A stretch of 64,000 bases of DNA from an uncultured Alphaproteobacteria bacterium (GTDB lineage Bacteria > Pseudomonadota > Alphaproteobacteria > UBA2966): NCBI GenBank assembly GCA_958295725.1, contig OY282368.1, positions 2,316,001 to 2,380,000 of the forward strand, in the 5' to 3' direction. A program made the position numbers and the translations under genes. The notes below the pieces were generated by a model. It saw only the letters and a list, made by a program, of their open reading frames with translations, was not told the DNA's origin and searched no databases. The first letter of the stretch is position 1, and each line of letters opens with the position of its first letter. This document shows positions 1-9,182 of this stretch, one piece after another.

Positions 1-673
1 CGAACTCGACTTGGCGGTGCAGGCGGTTGACGCGAGCGACGCGCCGCGCGAATCCGATGGCGCATGGATCGATATCCACTCCCAGAACCCGGCAATTCCA
101 AGCCCGGCACATGGCCATGGCAAGGATGCCCGTGCCGGTTCCCAGATCCAGCGGACGCCTGATGCGGTCACGCTTCGCGAGATCGTCGATGGCGATCAGG
201 CAGCCGCGCGTGCTTTCGTGCGTTCCCGTGCCGAAGGCGGGACCGCCATTCACGATCAGTTCGATGGCGCCGCTTGGCCTGGGGCCGTCGTGGTCGCTGG
301 CGCGGACGAAGAATCTGCCCGCTCTGACCGGTTCGCTCGAGGACCGGGAGGAGATCGACCAATCCCGGTCGGGGACGCGCCGCACGCGAGGTTCTATCCC
401 GATGCCGCCCGCGTCGAGCTCGCGCATGGAGCGCGCGAGCGCGGCGGCGTCGGGTTCCATGGCGCAGAGAATTTCCACACACCACAACCGATGCGGCCCG
501 TTCGTCGTGTCATCGCCGAGCGCATTGGCCATCACGGCCAGTATCCGGTCGCCCGGCCCCTCGAGAACGCATTCCCGGCCACCCAATGCGCAGGTCAGGG
601 ACTCCTCGACGCGGGCGACCGCGCCTTTCGCGATCGTCGCCCGAACGCTCCACAGGTTCGCGCCACTTGCCAT
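1..673 (-). CDS. prmA: Ribosomal protein L11 methyltransferase, C-terminus cut by window edge
   Basis: This is the first 224 codons of a PrmA-family SAM-dependent methyltransferase, which methylates lysines and the N-terminus of ribosomal protein L11 in the cytoplasm. The ATG at 673 opens a reading frame with no stop before base 1. The visible motifs are FGTGTHEST near residue 147, typical of PrmA, and the SAM-binding DLGTGTG starting near residue 176, followed by a VDIDP acidic strand end. The gene lies 50 bases downstream of uvrD on the same strand and is probably cotranscribed with it. The missing part would carry the NPP(Y/F)-type catalytic motif. The family assignment is firm. Confidence 0.93.
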   Translation of the reverse strand, partial: MASGANLWSVRATIAKGAVARVEESLTCALGGRECVLEGPGDRILAVMANALGDDTTNGPHRLWCVEILCAMEPDAAALARSMRELDAGGIGIEPRVRRVPDRDWSISSRSSSEPVRAGRFFVRASDHDGPRPSGAIELIVNGGPAFGTGTHESTRGCLIAIDDLAKRDRIRRPLDLGTGTGILAMAMCRAWNCRVLGVDIDPCAIGFARRVARVNRLHRQVEF

Positions 674-723
674 CCGGTCTCGGCGAAGACTTCGAGCGGA
701 AGCGACCCGCGCCGGTGGAGACG

Positions 724-3033
724 TCAGGCCGCTTCCACGAAGCTATCGATGATCCTCTTGGTTCCCGCCTTGTCGAAGGCGACTTGAAGGCGGTTTCCGT
801 CCACGGACAGCACGTGGCCGTAGCCGAATTTCTGATGAAAGACCCGGGCGCCCACGCGAAAAACTCCGGCGGACTCCCTGGCATCGACGACTTCGGCTCG
901 TCCCTCGAGGACCAGTCCGCCTGACGTCGCCGCGCGACCGTGGCGGTTTCGACGTCGCCCCGTCGAGGGCCTCTCCGAAACGTCGAATCGGCTGACGTGA
1001 TCTTCCTGGAGAGTCCGTGTCCGCCTACCTTCATACAGGCCCGGTTCGCTCGTGTATTCGATGGAGTCCTTGGGCAACTCGTCGATGAAACGCGAAGGAA
1101 TGCTGCTCTGCCACTGATTGTAAACGCGCCGACTGGCGGCGAAACTGAGGCGGATCCGCCGACGGGCGCGCGTCAGACCTACATGTCCGAGTCGGCGTTC
1201 TTCCTCCAGAGCGTTCGAACCGCCTTCGTCAAGGGAACGTTGGTTGGGAAAGACGCCTTCCTCCCAGCCCGGCAGGAACACGGTGTCGAACTCGAGACCC
1301 TTGGCGCCGTGCAGAGTCATGAGGTTGACCTTGTCTCCCGTGCCGGAGTCCTCGTTCTCCATGACCAGACTGACGTGTTCGAGGAACTCCTCGAGGTTCT
1401 CGAACTCGTCCATCGCCGCGACCAACTCCTTCAGGTTCTCCAGCTTTCCAGGAGCGTCGGGTGACTTGTCGTTCCGCCACATCGCGGTGTAGCCGGAATC
1501 GTCCAGGACGAATTCGGCGAATTCAACATGGGGAAGCCGGGTCTTCTCCACCCGCCAGCGGTCGAGGCGCGTCAGGAAGTTCGACAACGCGCGTCGGGCC
1601 TGCGCCCGAAGCTCTTCCGTCATGACGAGCTCCTCGGCCGCCTGCACCAAGCTGAGATCGCGGGCGCGAGCGAGTCGATGCATCGCCTGCACGGTTGTCG
1701 AGCCGATCCCGCGCCGGGGAACGTTGACGATCCTCTCGATGGCCAGATCGTCGGCGGGCTGGGCGACGGCCCGGAAATACGCCACGGCATCGCGAATCTC
1801 GCGTCGTTCGTAGAAGCGCAAGCCGCCGACGACGCGGTAGGGCAGGCCGAGGGTGAGGAACCGTTCTTCGAACTCGCGCATTTGAAAAACGGCGCGGACC
1901 AGGATGACCATCTCGTTCAGGCTGTGCCCCTGCGAACGCAACGCCTCGATCTCCTCACCCACGAAACGCGCCTCGGCCTCGCCGTCCCACACGCCGCGGA
2001 CCTGGAGGCGTTCGCCCTCGAGAGCCTCGGTCCACAGCGTCTTCCCGAGCCGTCCGGCATTGTTCGTGATCAGACCCGCGGCCGCCGCGAGAATGTGCGG
2101 AGTCGAGCGATAGTTCTGCTCCAGACGGATGACACGGGCTCCTTCGAAATCCTTTTCGAAGCGCAGGATGTTGCCGACTTCAGCGCCCCGCCAGCCGTAG
2201 ATCGACTGATCGTCGTCGCCCACGCAGCAAATGTTATGGTGGGCGCGCGCCAGAAGCCGAAGCCACAGGTACTGGGCCACGTTGGCGTCCTGATACTCGT
2301 CCACCAGGATGTACCGGAACCGCCGCTGATACGCCGCCAGCACGTCGGCGTGGTTTCCGAAGATCGCCAGGCAATGCAGCAACAGATCGCCGAAGTCGAC
2401 GGCGTTCAGTGATTTCAGCCTCTCCTGATAAGCGGCATACAGGCTCGCGCCCTTGCCGAAGGCGAAGTCGCCAGCATTGTCGGACCCGGCCTGCCGCGGT
2501 CCGACGCCCCGATCCTTCCAACGGCCGACGAGCGCCGCGAGATTCCGGGCCGGCCACTTCTTTTCATCGATACGCGCGGCTTCGATGACCTGCTTCAGGA
2601 GGCGGATCTGATCATCGGTATCGAGAATGGTGAAGTTCGCCGTCAGGCCCGCGAGTTCCGCGTGGCGCCGCAGTATCCTGGCGCCCATCGCATGGAATGT
2701 GCCGAGCCACAGACTCTCGACCGGGCGCTGGAGCAGGTCTTCCACCCGGCCCTTCATCTCGCGCGAGGCCTTGTTGGTGAACGTGACGGCGAGGACTTCC
2801 CCGGGGCGCGCGAGTCCGAGACGGAGAATATGGGCGAGCCGGGTCGTCAGTGCGCGAGTCTTTCCCGTGCCGGCCCCGGCAAGGACCAGAACGGGGCCCT
2901 CCGTCGCCTCGACGGCCTCGCGCTGCGCGCCGTTGAGCTCCGCCAGGTAAGGGGGCTCCGGCCGGCTGGCCTCGACATGCGGCACCGCGCCGGGCGACTC
3001 GTCGAAAGCGGAGAGATCGAATGATTCCGACAT
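724..3033 (-). CDS. uvrD: ATP-dependent DNA helicase UvrD/PcrA (SF1A)
   Basis: A 769-residue superfamily 1A helicase that unwinds DNA 3'-5' in nucleotide excision and mismatch repair. All SF1 motifs are readable: Walker A GAGTGKT at 53-59, the Walker B box DEYQD at 245-249, motif III GDDDQSIYGWRGA at 272-284, motif IV QNYRS at 306-310, then LMTLHGAKGLEF and VGLTRARRR in the C-terminal half. The C-terminal tail (last ~60 residues) has the GARVFHQKFGYGHVLSV Tudor-like element known from UvrD/PcrA. Length is normal for the family. The gene is followed closely by prmA on the same strand and preceded by the CLC gene 83 bases upstream. Confidence 0.97.
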   Translation of the reverse strand: MSESFDLSAFDESPGAVPHVEASRPEPPYLAELNGAQREAVEATEGPVLVLAGAGTGKTRALTTRLAHILRLGLARPGEVLAVTFTNKASREMKGRVEDLLQRPVESLWLGTFHAMGARILRRHAELAGLTANFTILDTDDQIRLLKQVIEAARIDEKKWPARNLAALVGRWKDRGVGPRQAGSDNAGDFAFGKGASLYAAYQERLKSLNAVDFGDLLLHCLAIFGNHADVLAAYQRRFRYILVDEYQDANVAQYLWLRLLARAHHNICCVGDDDQSIYGWRGAEVGNILRFEKDFEGARVIRLEQNYRSTPHILAAAAGLITNNAGRLGKTLWTEALEGERLQVRGVWDGEAEARFVGEEIEALRSQGHSLNEMVILVRAVFQMREFEERFLTLGLPYRVVGGLRFYERREIRDAVAYFRAVAQPADDLAIERIVNVPRRGIGSTTVQAMHRLARARDLSLVQAAEELVMTEELRAQARRALSNFLTRLDRWRVEKTRLPHVEFAEFVLDDSGYTAMWRNDKSPDAPGKLENLKELVAAMDEFENLEEFLEHVSLVMENEDSGTGDKVNLMTLHGAKGLEFDTVFLPGWEEGVFPNQRSLDEGGSNALEEERRLGHVGLTRARRRIRLSFAASRRVYNQWQSSIPSRFIDELPKDSIEYTSEPGLYEGRRTRTLQEDHVSRFDVSERPSTGRRRNRHGRAATSGGLVLEGRAEVVDARESAGVFRVGARVFHQKFGYGHVLSVDGNRLQVAFDKAGTKRIIDSFVEAA

Positions 3034-3116
3034 CGCCGCGACTTATAGCACGGTCGCTGCATCGCGACCCCTCACGCACGGTCCGGGTCCGAACCGAACG
3101 GTCGTCGACGCGAATT

Positions 3117-4892
3117 TCAGCGCTCACCGTGTTCCTCGGCATGCGCGGACAACAGCGCCCTGTTGTATTCACGAAGCACCCGGTTGTGATGAAGAATGCC
3201 AATGATGACGAGGTCCCGCGCATTATCCACGACCGGCAGGTGGTTTTCTCCGGCCGCATCCATCAGCGACAGAACGCGTTCGAGGTTGTCGTCGCCTTCG
3301 ATCACCGTCACCTTGCGCGCCGCGTCATGCGCGTTGATCAGAGTATCGACATCGATATCGAAGGCGACGTCGCGGATGTCCGCGAACGAGACCTTCCCCA
3401 CGTATCGGCCCCCCGCGTCCGTTACGAAGAAATGGTCGTGCGGCGCGGTTCGCAGCAGATGACGGATCTCGGAGATGTTCGTGTCCTCCGGAATGGTCCG
3501 GAAGTCGTCGCCCATGATGTGCCGCGCCCGAACGGTCAGTAGCAAATGTCGCGCCCGACCGCCCTTGAGGCTGATACCCCGGCGCACGAGTTGCCACGCG
3601 AAAAACGACCGGCCGAGGACTTGGTGGGTCAGGATACTCGCCACCGCGATGGCGATCATCGCGGCGACGGTGACCGAGAGGTCGCCGATCAACTCGAACA
3701 TCATCAGAACGGTGGAAATGGGAGCGCCGAGGACGGGCGCGGCGACGGCGCCCATGCCGACGATCGCGTAGAGGCCGGGGCTCGACGCCAGATCGGGAAA
3801 AGCGGTGGCCGCGACGAATCCGAAGGCACCGCCCGTCATCGCGCCGATGTAAAGCGAAGGGCTGAAGACCCCGCCGCCAAAACCGCTCCCCAGCGTGATC
3901 GCCGTCGCCGTCACCTTGGCGATGACGAGGAGTATCAGGAATCCCAGGGGGATGATCCCCTTGAGGGCGTCTTCGGTGGCCTCGTAGCCGACGCCCAGAA
4001 CCTCGGGGAAAAAGACCGCGATGGCGCCGACCCCGAGACCGCCGATGGCGGGGCGGAGCCATATGGGCATCCGGGTGCGCTCGACGGTGTCCGTGGCGAA
4101 CATGACGCTCCACATGAAGGTCATGGCGATCGCCGCGCAGACGATGCCGAGCATCAGGAACGCGGGAAGCTCGAAGAACGAGACGATCGAGTAATCGGGA
4201 AGAACGAAGGCCGGGGAATCGCCCAGATGGATACGGGAGACGATGGTGCCCGCCACCGACGCGATCACGATCGGCGAGAAAGCGTGAAGCGCGTAGTGAC
4301 CGATCACCACCTCCAGGGCGAAGAACACCCCGGCGATCGGGGCATTGAACGAGGCCGCGACGGCACTCGCGACGCCGCACCCAAGCAGCGTCAAGGACAG
4401 GGAAGGACCGAACTTCAATCGTTGCGCGACGAACGACGCGGCGGTGGCACCGAGATGGACGACGGGACCTTCTCGCCCGGCGCTCGCGCCCGCGCCGAGG
4501 CTGGCGACGGATACGGCGGCCACGGCCAGACCCTTTCCCGGGGTCAGACGCCCGCCACGAAGCGCTCCCGCCTCCATGACCTGCGCGACGCCTTCCGCTC
4601 TACGTCCGGGGACCAGGAAACGGAGGAGCAAGCCGACGACAAGGCCGCCCGCGGCGGGGGCGAAAAGAACGTGCCACCAAGCGAGATCGCCGATCAGGGC
4701 GGCGACCTGCTGGGATGAAAAGCCGTAGAAGATATCCTGTATCAAGGCCAACAACAGACGAAACCCGATGGCGCCGTACCCAACCGCCACGCCAATGATC
4801 GCCGCGAGTGCCGAGAGCACGACTTGATCGTTGCCGACGAAACTTCGCCACCGCGCCGTCACGGCGTCGAGACGTGGCGGTTGAAACGTCAT
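3117..4892 (-). CDS. CLC-family chloride channel/antiporter with C-terminal CBS domains
   Basis: A 591-residue inner-membrane CLC protein with about 10-12 hydrophobic helices (residues 20-440) and a C-terminal tail holding two CBS domains (about 455-580) that usually bind adenine nucleotides. The gating-glutamate motif GREGP sits at 139-143, and GSGFGGGVFSPSL matches the GxFxP anion-binding loop. The first anion-binding loop, GSGIP in E. coli ClcA, reads AEGVA here (99-103), so the chloride-coordinating serine is absent. That points to a CLC subclass whose anion or coupling cannot be told from the sequence. The ATG start at 4892 follows about 270 bases without a gene and is probably separately promoted. 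Confidence 0.9.
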   Translation of the reverse strand: MTFQPPRLDAVTARWRSFVGNDQVVLSALAAIIGVAVGYGAIGFRLLLALIQDIFYGFSSQQVAALIGDLAWWHVLFAPAAGGLVVGLLLRFLVPGRRAEGVAQVMEAGALRGGRLTPGKGLAVAAVSVASLGAGASAGREGPVVHLGATAASFVAQRLKFGPSLSLTLLGCGVASAVAASFNAPIAGVFFALEVVIGHYALHAFSPIVIASVAGTIVSRIHLGDSPAFVLPDYSIVSFFELPAFLMLGIVCAAIAMTFMWSVMFATDTVERTRMPIWLRPAIGGLGVGAIAVFFPEVLGVGYEATEDALKGIIPLGFLILLVIAKVTATAITLGSGFGGGVFSPSLYIGAMTGGAFGFVAATAFPDLASSPGLYAIVGMGAVAAPVLGAPISTVLMMFELIGDLSVTVAAMIAIAVASILTHQVLGRSFFAWQLVRRGISLKGGRARHLLLTVRARHIMGDDFRTIPEDTNISEIRHLLRTAPHDHFFVTDAGGRYVGKVSFADIRDVAFDIDVDTLINAHDAARKVTVIEGDDNLERVLSLMDAAGENHLPVVDNARDLVIIGILHHNRVLREYNRALLSAHAEEHGER

Positions 4893-5161
4893 CGACCCAC
4901 TTCCGCTTCTGCCGACGTATCCGTAATACGCCGACTTTCAAATCATTATTCGATTGACTGTATATCTCGACTGTACGGTATCGGCCAAGACATTGGATTC
5001 AAGTGAGAAACATGAACCGTTCGTGAAAGCGGGCTATAGGAGGAGCCGTGACTGGTCAGGGAACCGTCCGCGATGGTTCCGGTCGAACGGGGACCGCTCC
5101 GATTCTTCGTGGCGAGGAACCGCGAAGGACAGGGGTAGACGATGGCTGCCGCGGGACGACG

Positions 5162-5695
5162 TTACTTGCACTGGCCGATGGAGTTGTCGGAGCAAATCGT
5201 TTTCCCGTCGATCCAAGTCGCGCTGGACAGGTCGGCGTTGAGGAGGTCGGCGCCCGTCATGCGAGCGCCCGTGAAGTCCGCCCCTCTGAGGTCCGAACGG
5301 AACAGCCGCGCGCGCCGCAGGTCGGCGTGGGCGAAGGACGCGTTTCGAAGATTGGCCTTCGTGAAGTCCGATTCGATCAGGTGAGCGCCGTCGAAAACGC
5401 TCTCCGAGAGTGTCGCCGAGATGAACTTGGCGCGATGGGCATCGACATTGGAGAGGTCGCTGCCCTCCAGGCGCGCCCGGTTGAATCGCGCGTCGCGCAA
5501 TCGTGCGCCGCGCAAATCTGATCCCGCCAGATTCCGCTCCTCCAGGTAACAGCGTTCCCAGTTCACGTTCCTTCTCGGTGGGTCGGTGCAGGCCGCGAGC
5601 GTCGGCCATCCGGCGAGCGCGGTGAACGCGCAGACGATCGCGGTCAAGAGAAGGCGGGACATCCGCCGGGATGCGGACGACGATGTATCGGTCAT
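5162..5695 (-). CDS. Exported pentapeptide-repeat protein
   Basis: The protein has a hydrophobic N-terminal segment (LLLTAIVCAFTALAGW) ending at an Ala-Ala-Cys, as in a signal peptide or lipoprotein signal. About twenty consecutive A(D/N)Lxx-type pentapeptides follow, forming a right-handed quadrilateral beta-helix. The last ~20 residues leave the repeat and contain two cysteines. The start is uncertain. The ATG at 5695 is given here; an internal ATG at 5662 would yield a more classical signal peptide, and a GTG at 5725 is also in frame. No ribosome-binding site decides between them. Biochemical function is unknown. The predicted location is the periplasm or outer face of a membrane. Confidence 0.8.
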   Translation of the reverse strand: MTDTSSSASRRMSRLLLTAIVCAFTALAGWPTLAACTDPPRRNVNWERCYLEERNLAGSDLRGARLRDARFNRARLEGSDLSNVDAHRAKFISATLSESVFDGAHLIESDFTKANLRNASFAHADLRRARLFRSDLRGADFTGARMTGADLLNADLSSATWIDGKTICSDNSIGQCK

Positions 5696-5729
5696 TGCCC
5701 GAACAAGGCTATGGCCAAAAGACACGCCG

Positions 5730-6230
5730 TCAAGGCTCGGTCCGTGGAGGTCGTTCGCCGATGCCGACGGCGCGGCCGACCTGGGGAGGTCTCGGCAGTT
5801 CCGCGTGGTCGGCTTTCAACCGCGCGAGTCGTTCCAGCGCTCTCTCGGGCAATTCGGCCGAGCGTCGCGCCTTCAGGTCCACGTGGATGCCCAGCCATTC
5901 CGCCGTCGCCGAGAGGAATCCATCGTCGCGATGATACATGCTGGCGAAAAAATGGATGCGCTTCAGGTCATGGTCCAGCAATTGAATCGTGAACTTCAGC
6001 GGATCGCCCGCGCCCACCTCCCGGAGGTAGCTAACGTGGCATTCGACCTGGAACACCGACTTCCGCTCGCGTTCGACGTAATCCACGCCAAGATCCAGCA
6101 GGTCGAGGAGGCGGTCGGTCGCATGGTCGAAGGCCAGCACGTAGTAGGCCACGTTCATGTGATCGTTGTAGTCGATCCATTCGGGACGGACGATCTCTTC
6201 GTGGATGGCAAGGGCGCTTGAGGAGGTCAT
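5730..6230 (-). CDS. Hotdog-fold acyl-CoA thioesterase family protein
   Basis: A 166-residue single-hotdog protein of the 4-hydroxybenzoyl-CoA thioesterase-like group, which hydrolyses acyl-CoA thioesters in the cytoplasm. The signature WIDYNDHMNVAYY at about 18-30 carries the catalytic Asp (D20 or the adjacent acidic residue) and the HMN turn. The hydrophobic helix and the VSYLREV beta strand follow as in the family. Length is typical (130-170), with a low-complexity Pro/Arg tail after residue 145. The closest described relatives include thioesterases that act on small CoA esters such as betainyl-CoA, but the substrate cannot be read from the sequence. Confidence 0.85.
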   Translation of the reverse strand: MTSSSALAIHEEIVRPEWIDYNDHMNVAYYVLAFDHATDRLLDLLDLGVDYVERERKSVFQVECHVSYLREVGAGDPLKFTIQLLDHDLKRIHFFASMYHRDDGFLSATAEWLGIHVDLKARRSAELPERALERLARLKADHAELPRPPQVGRAVGIGERPPRTEP

Positions 6231-6347
6231 GATCTCCGTAACTCCCGAGGGTATCTTCGATCGTGATTCAATGCCGATTTCCTCGTCCGGCAGGCTTTCG
6301 GGCCATTCGAGCGCGTCGTTCCCGCCAGATGCCGTATGAACCGGTTG

Positions 6348-7475
6348 TCAGGACCCGGGCACATAGAACTGCATGCCGAACCAGCGCCACCTCCCGTCCC
6401 GCGCGGGTAGCGTGCAGTTGAATCGCACCCGGCCGGCCGGGAAGGGGCGATCGACTCGCACTTCGATCCGCCGTTCTCCAAGGCGTTGAATTCGCGCCAG
6501 GTCGCCGTCGCCGGGCGATGCGTAGCAGCGTAACCGTTCCAGTGATCCGATCTCGGGGGATACGGTGAAGCCGAAGTGGGGCGGATTCCGGATCAGGGAA
6601 AAATCGAGCGGCGTCACGTCGGTGACGGGGAAGGGCAGGGCGGTCGCGGCCAACCTCAACCGTTCCAGGGAGCCGAAGTTCTCGTTGAGTGGGAATCTCG
6701 GCAGATAGAATCGGTCGGCGCCCTCGTATGCCACGCCGGAGTGTTGGCCGAAGGCGGCCACGAAGCCCGCCTTTATGATCTTGTCGCGCACGTCCCGGCT
6801 GGCTTCACCGAATGGGTAGGCGAAGAGACGGGGAATCTCTCCGAGTTCCTGCCGGTATCGTTCGCTCGCCTTGCGGATCTCCCGCCAGATTCGTTCGTCC
6901 GACGCGCCCACCATATGCAGATGGGAAGCGGTGTGGTGACCGATACTGCCGCCACCGTCCCGGATCTCCCGCAGCTGGTCCCAAGTCAGGAAATTCGCCA
7001 AGCCGTCGTCGACGGGATCCGTCGCGACAAACACCGTGAACGGCAGCCCGGCGTCTCTGAACCGTGGCCACGCCTCGGTGTACGTGGATCGATAGGCGTC
7101 GTCGATGGTTATCGCGACGGTGTTGGCGGGAAGGTCGTGACCGGCCCGGAAGGCGTCGACGATCCGCTCCAGCGGCAGCACGTTGTACGTCCCGGACGCG
7201 AGCTCGCGAATGTGGGCTTCGAGCTGTTCGATACGCACGTTCGTCGATGGATACTTCTGTTCGCCGAACCGGTGGTACATGATGACGGTCGCCGCCGAAC
7301 GATCGGCCGTCACCGTCTCGGTCGGGGAAACGGGCGCCGAGAGAAGGAGCAGCGCGAACGCACCTCCGAGGCATGTGCCACCCCGAAACAGCCTTCCCGA
7401 AAGGGTTGACGCCGGTTGGGTCTCTCGGAGGTGGGTTATCGCGTCGATGACGCGGGCGAGATGTGATCGCGCCAC
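6348..7475 (-). CDS. Polysaccharide deacetylase (NodB-homology) family protein
   Basis: A 375-residue protein with an N-terminal basic stretch and one hydrophobic segment near residues 30-48, consistent with export or membrane anchoring. It is followed by a carbohydrate esterase 4 (NodB) domain. The metal-binding and catalytic pattern is present: MYHRF, AITIDDAYRST (the Asp-Asp pair) and HTASH (the HxxxH zinc ligands). Such enzymes N-deacetylate peptidoglycan or exopolysaccharide GlcNAc. The C-terminal ~100 residues form an additional beta-rich region of unknown role. It starts 4 bases after the D-Ala-D-Ala dipeptidase gene, so the two are very likely one transcript with a shared cell-wall theme. 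Confidence 0.88.
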   Translation of the reverse strand: MARSHLARVIDAITHLRETQPASTLSGRLFRGGTCLGGAFALLLLSAPVSPTETVTADRSAATVIMYHRFGEQKYPSTNVRIEQLEAHIRELASGTYNVLPLERIVDAFRAGHDLPANTVAITIDDAYRSTYTEAWPRFRDAGLPFTVFVATDPVDDGLANFLTWDQLREIRDGGGSIGHHTASHLHMVGASDERIWREIRKASERYRQELGEIPRLFAYPFGEASRDVRDKIIKAGFVAAFGQHSGVAYEGADRFYLPRFPLNENFGSLERLRLAATALPFPVTDVTPLDFSLIRNPPHFGFTVSPEIGSLERLRCYASPGDGDLARIQRLGERRIEVRVDRPFPAGRVRFNCTLPARDGRWRWFGMQFYVPGS

Positions 7476-7479
7476 GACG

Positions 7480-8052
7480 TCACGTCAACCGGGTTCCGCC
7501 CGCCTTGTCGCTGAGCAGTGGCAGACGGCGGGAGTCGTGCAATTGATAGTGCCACCATTCGCGGCAATAGTAATCGAAGCCGGCCATCGTCATGAGACCC
7601 AGCAGAAGCACGCGATTCCGCCGCGCGATCGGTGGGATATCCTGACACTCATGATGGGCGCGGGGAGAGAAATCGTCGAATTTGGTCCCCATGTCCAATT
7701 CCTCGCCCGCGGTGTCGAGCAGCGTCACGTCGATGGCCGCTCCCCTCGAGTGAGGGGAGCCGAGGCGGGGATCGGTCACGAAATGGGGATCGGGTGTATG
7801 ATGCCAGAGTGTCCACTGCGCCTCGGTCGGTCGATAGGCGTCGAGAACCCGCAACCGCAAACCGAGGGAGCCCGCGAACCGCACGGCGCGTTGAAGCAGC
7901 GTGGCCGTTTCTCGATGCAGATAGCAGGCGGCTCGGCGATAGATCGGCGTGCCGGTGAAGTTGTGTTCCGTCGCGTAGGCGAGATCGATGTCGACGTCGA
8001 ACACGGGTTGTGTGATTTCCACGAGCGTCATGTGTCGCATCGCATGTATCAC
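7480..8052 (-). CDS. ddpX: D-alanyl-D-alanine dipeptidase (VanX/DdpX family)
   Basis: A 190-residue zinc metallopeptidase of the M15D family, which hydrolyses D-Ala-D-Ala, either for murein recycling or as a nutrient in starvation. The family signature PHSRGAAIDVTLLD supplies the zinc His and Asp. EWWHYQL near the C-terminus supplies the catalytic Glu and third zinc His, and the RVLDAYRP strand precedes them. There is no signal peptide, consistent with a cytoplasmic DdpX-like enzyme. The ATG at 8052 is listed; an in-frame ATG at codon 7 is also possible. It is the first gene of a pair with the polysaccharide deacetylase and is divergent from tsaB, 53 bases away. Confidence 0.92.
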   Translation of the reverse strand: MIHAMRHMTLVEITQPVFDVDIDLAYATEHNFTGTPIYRRAACYLHRETATLLQRAVRFAGSLGLRLRVLDAYRPTEAQWTLWHHTPDPHFVTDPRLGSPHSRGAAIDVTLLDTAGEELDMGTKFDDFSPRAHHECQDIPPIARRNRVLLLGLMTMAGFDYYCREWWHYQLHDSRRLPLLSDKAGGTRLT

Positions 8053-8105
8053 AGAGCGATCGCGGGAGGCTACCGGAATTCCGGGGCGGGAACCAGGACC
8101 GCCCG

Positions 8106-8798
8106 ATGAGAATCCTCGCGTTCGACACGACGCTCACCGCGTGCTCGGCGGCGGTGTGCGACGGTGGGGACGTGCTCGCCCATGGGCGCGAACGTCTCTC
8201 AAGGGGCCACGCGGAGATACTGGTGCCGATGATCCGATTGGTCCTGTCCGCCGCGTCGACGCGGTTCGATGACCTGGATCTCATCGCGGTCACCGTGGGG
8301 CCGGGAACGTTCGCGGGAATTCGCGTCGGGCTGTCGGCAGCCCGCGGGATTGCCCTGACGACCGGCGCGCGCGTCGCCGGAATGACGACCCTGGCGGCGA
8401 CCGCGGAGGGCGCGCGGCGGTGGTGCGAAACGGACGAAGAGCGGACGATCGCCGTCTTGCAAGATGCTCGGCGGGCCGAGCTGTTCCATCAGTCGTTCCC
8501 GCCGGATGACGGAGCCGCCGTTCCGGAGCCGGCCGTTATCGCTTTGGCCGACGCGCCTTCCGTATTGCCCCTCGGACCCGTCACGGTGGTCGGAAACGGC
8601 ACGGAACTGGTTCGGGATCGGATCGTCGGGCGGCGTCCCGACGTTCGGTTCTCGGATGCTCCATCGATTCCGGACGCCGTTCACGTCGCCCGCGCGGGGT
8701 TGAAACTGGCGGAATCGGGCGGTATCGGAAACGATGTGCCCCAGCCCCTGTACCTCCGGGCGCCGAACGCCCGGTTACCGGACACGCGGATGCGTTGA
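8106..8798 (+). CDS. tsaB: tRNA threonylcarbamoyladenosine biosynthesis protein TsaB
   Basis: A 230-residue ASKHA-fold protein that pairs with TsaD and TsaE to make t6A37 on ANN-decoding tRNAs. The N-terminal MRILAFDTTLTACSAAV and the TVGPGTFAGIRVGLSAARG block are diagnostic for TsaB. Length is as expected. In many alphaproteobacteria rimI follows directly; here the next gene is a TusA-like gene on the opposite strand and no rimI is seen. The ATG at 8106 is the first in frame, with weak upstream spacing from the divergent dipeptidase gene. Confidence 0.95.
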   Translation: MRILAFDTTLTACSAAVCDGGDVLAHGRERLSRGHAEILVPMIRLVLSAASTRFDDLDLIAVTVGPGTFAGIRVGLSAARGIALTTGARVAGMTTLAATAEGARRWCETDEERTIAVLQDARRAELFHQSFPPDDGAAVPEPAVIALADAPSVLPLGPVTVVGNGTELVRDRIVGRRPDVRFSDAPSIPDAVHVARAGLKLAESGGIGNDVPQPLYLRAPNARLPDTRMR

Positions 8799-8838
8799 AC
8801 CCGCCGCACCGGCGTTCCGGCGACACGGGAGGCTCGCT

Positions 8839-9087
8839 TCAGGCCTTCCGGATCAGCAGGACGTAGGCGTCGGCGCCAGTGTCCGGTTCCAGGCTCAGAA
8901 CGAGATAACCTTCTTCCCGCACGGACTGCGGCACGTTTTCGAGGGGCTCGCCCGACGGCAGACGGACCTCCGCCACTTCGCCCGATTGCATTCGTTCCAT
9001 CAACAACTTGGTCTTGACGAAGGTGAACGGACAGACATCACCTGTTATGTCGAGAAAGTGATCGGGCGTTTGTTTCATGGTGGTCAT
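8839..9087 (-). CDS. TusA/SirA-family sulfurtransferase-like protein
   Basis: An 82-residue two-layer alpha/beta protein of the TusA/SirA/YedF family. The family Cys (C19) sits in DITGDVCPFTFVKTKL. The usual CPxP is CPFT here, so the second proline is missing, but the Cys, the following helix and the glycine turn are retained. TusA proteins relay persulfide sulfur, for example for tRNA 2-thiouridine or dissimilatory sulfur metabolism; variants of unknown role are common. The gene lies convergent to tsaB (41 bases) and divergent from the mucR-like gene (96 bases), which is unusual in this otherwise conserved run of genes. Family is fairly sure, function not. Confidence 0.82.
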   Translation of the reverse strand: MTTMKQTPDHFLDITGDVCPFTFVKTKLLMERMQSGEVAEVRLPSGEPLENVPQSVREEGYLVLSLEPDTGADAYVLLIRKA

Positions 9088-9182
9088 GATTTAATGGTAA
9101 GGACTTTCATTTCCCTGGAGAAGGAAGTATAAGGTATCGGTTATACATCCGGGACATGGCGTTCCAGAGGGCGAGGACTTGA

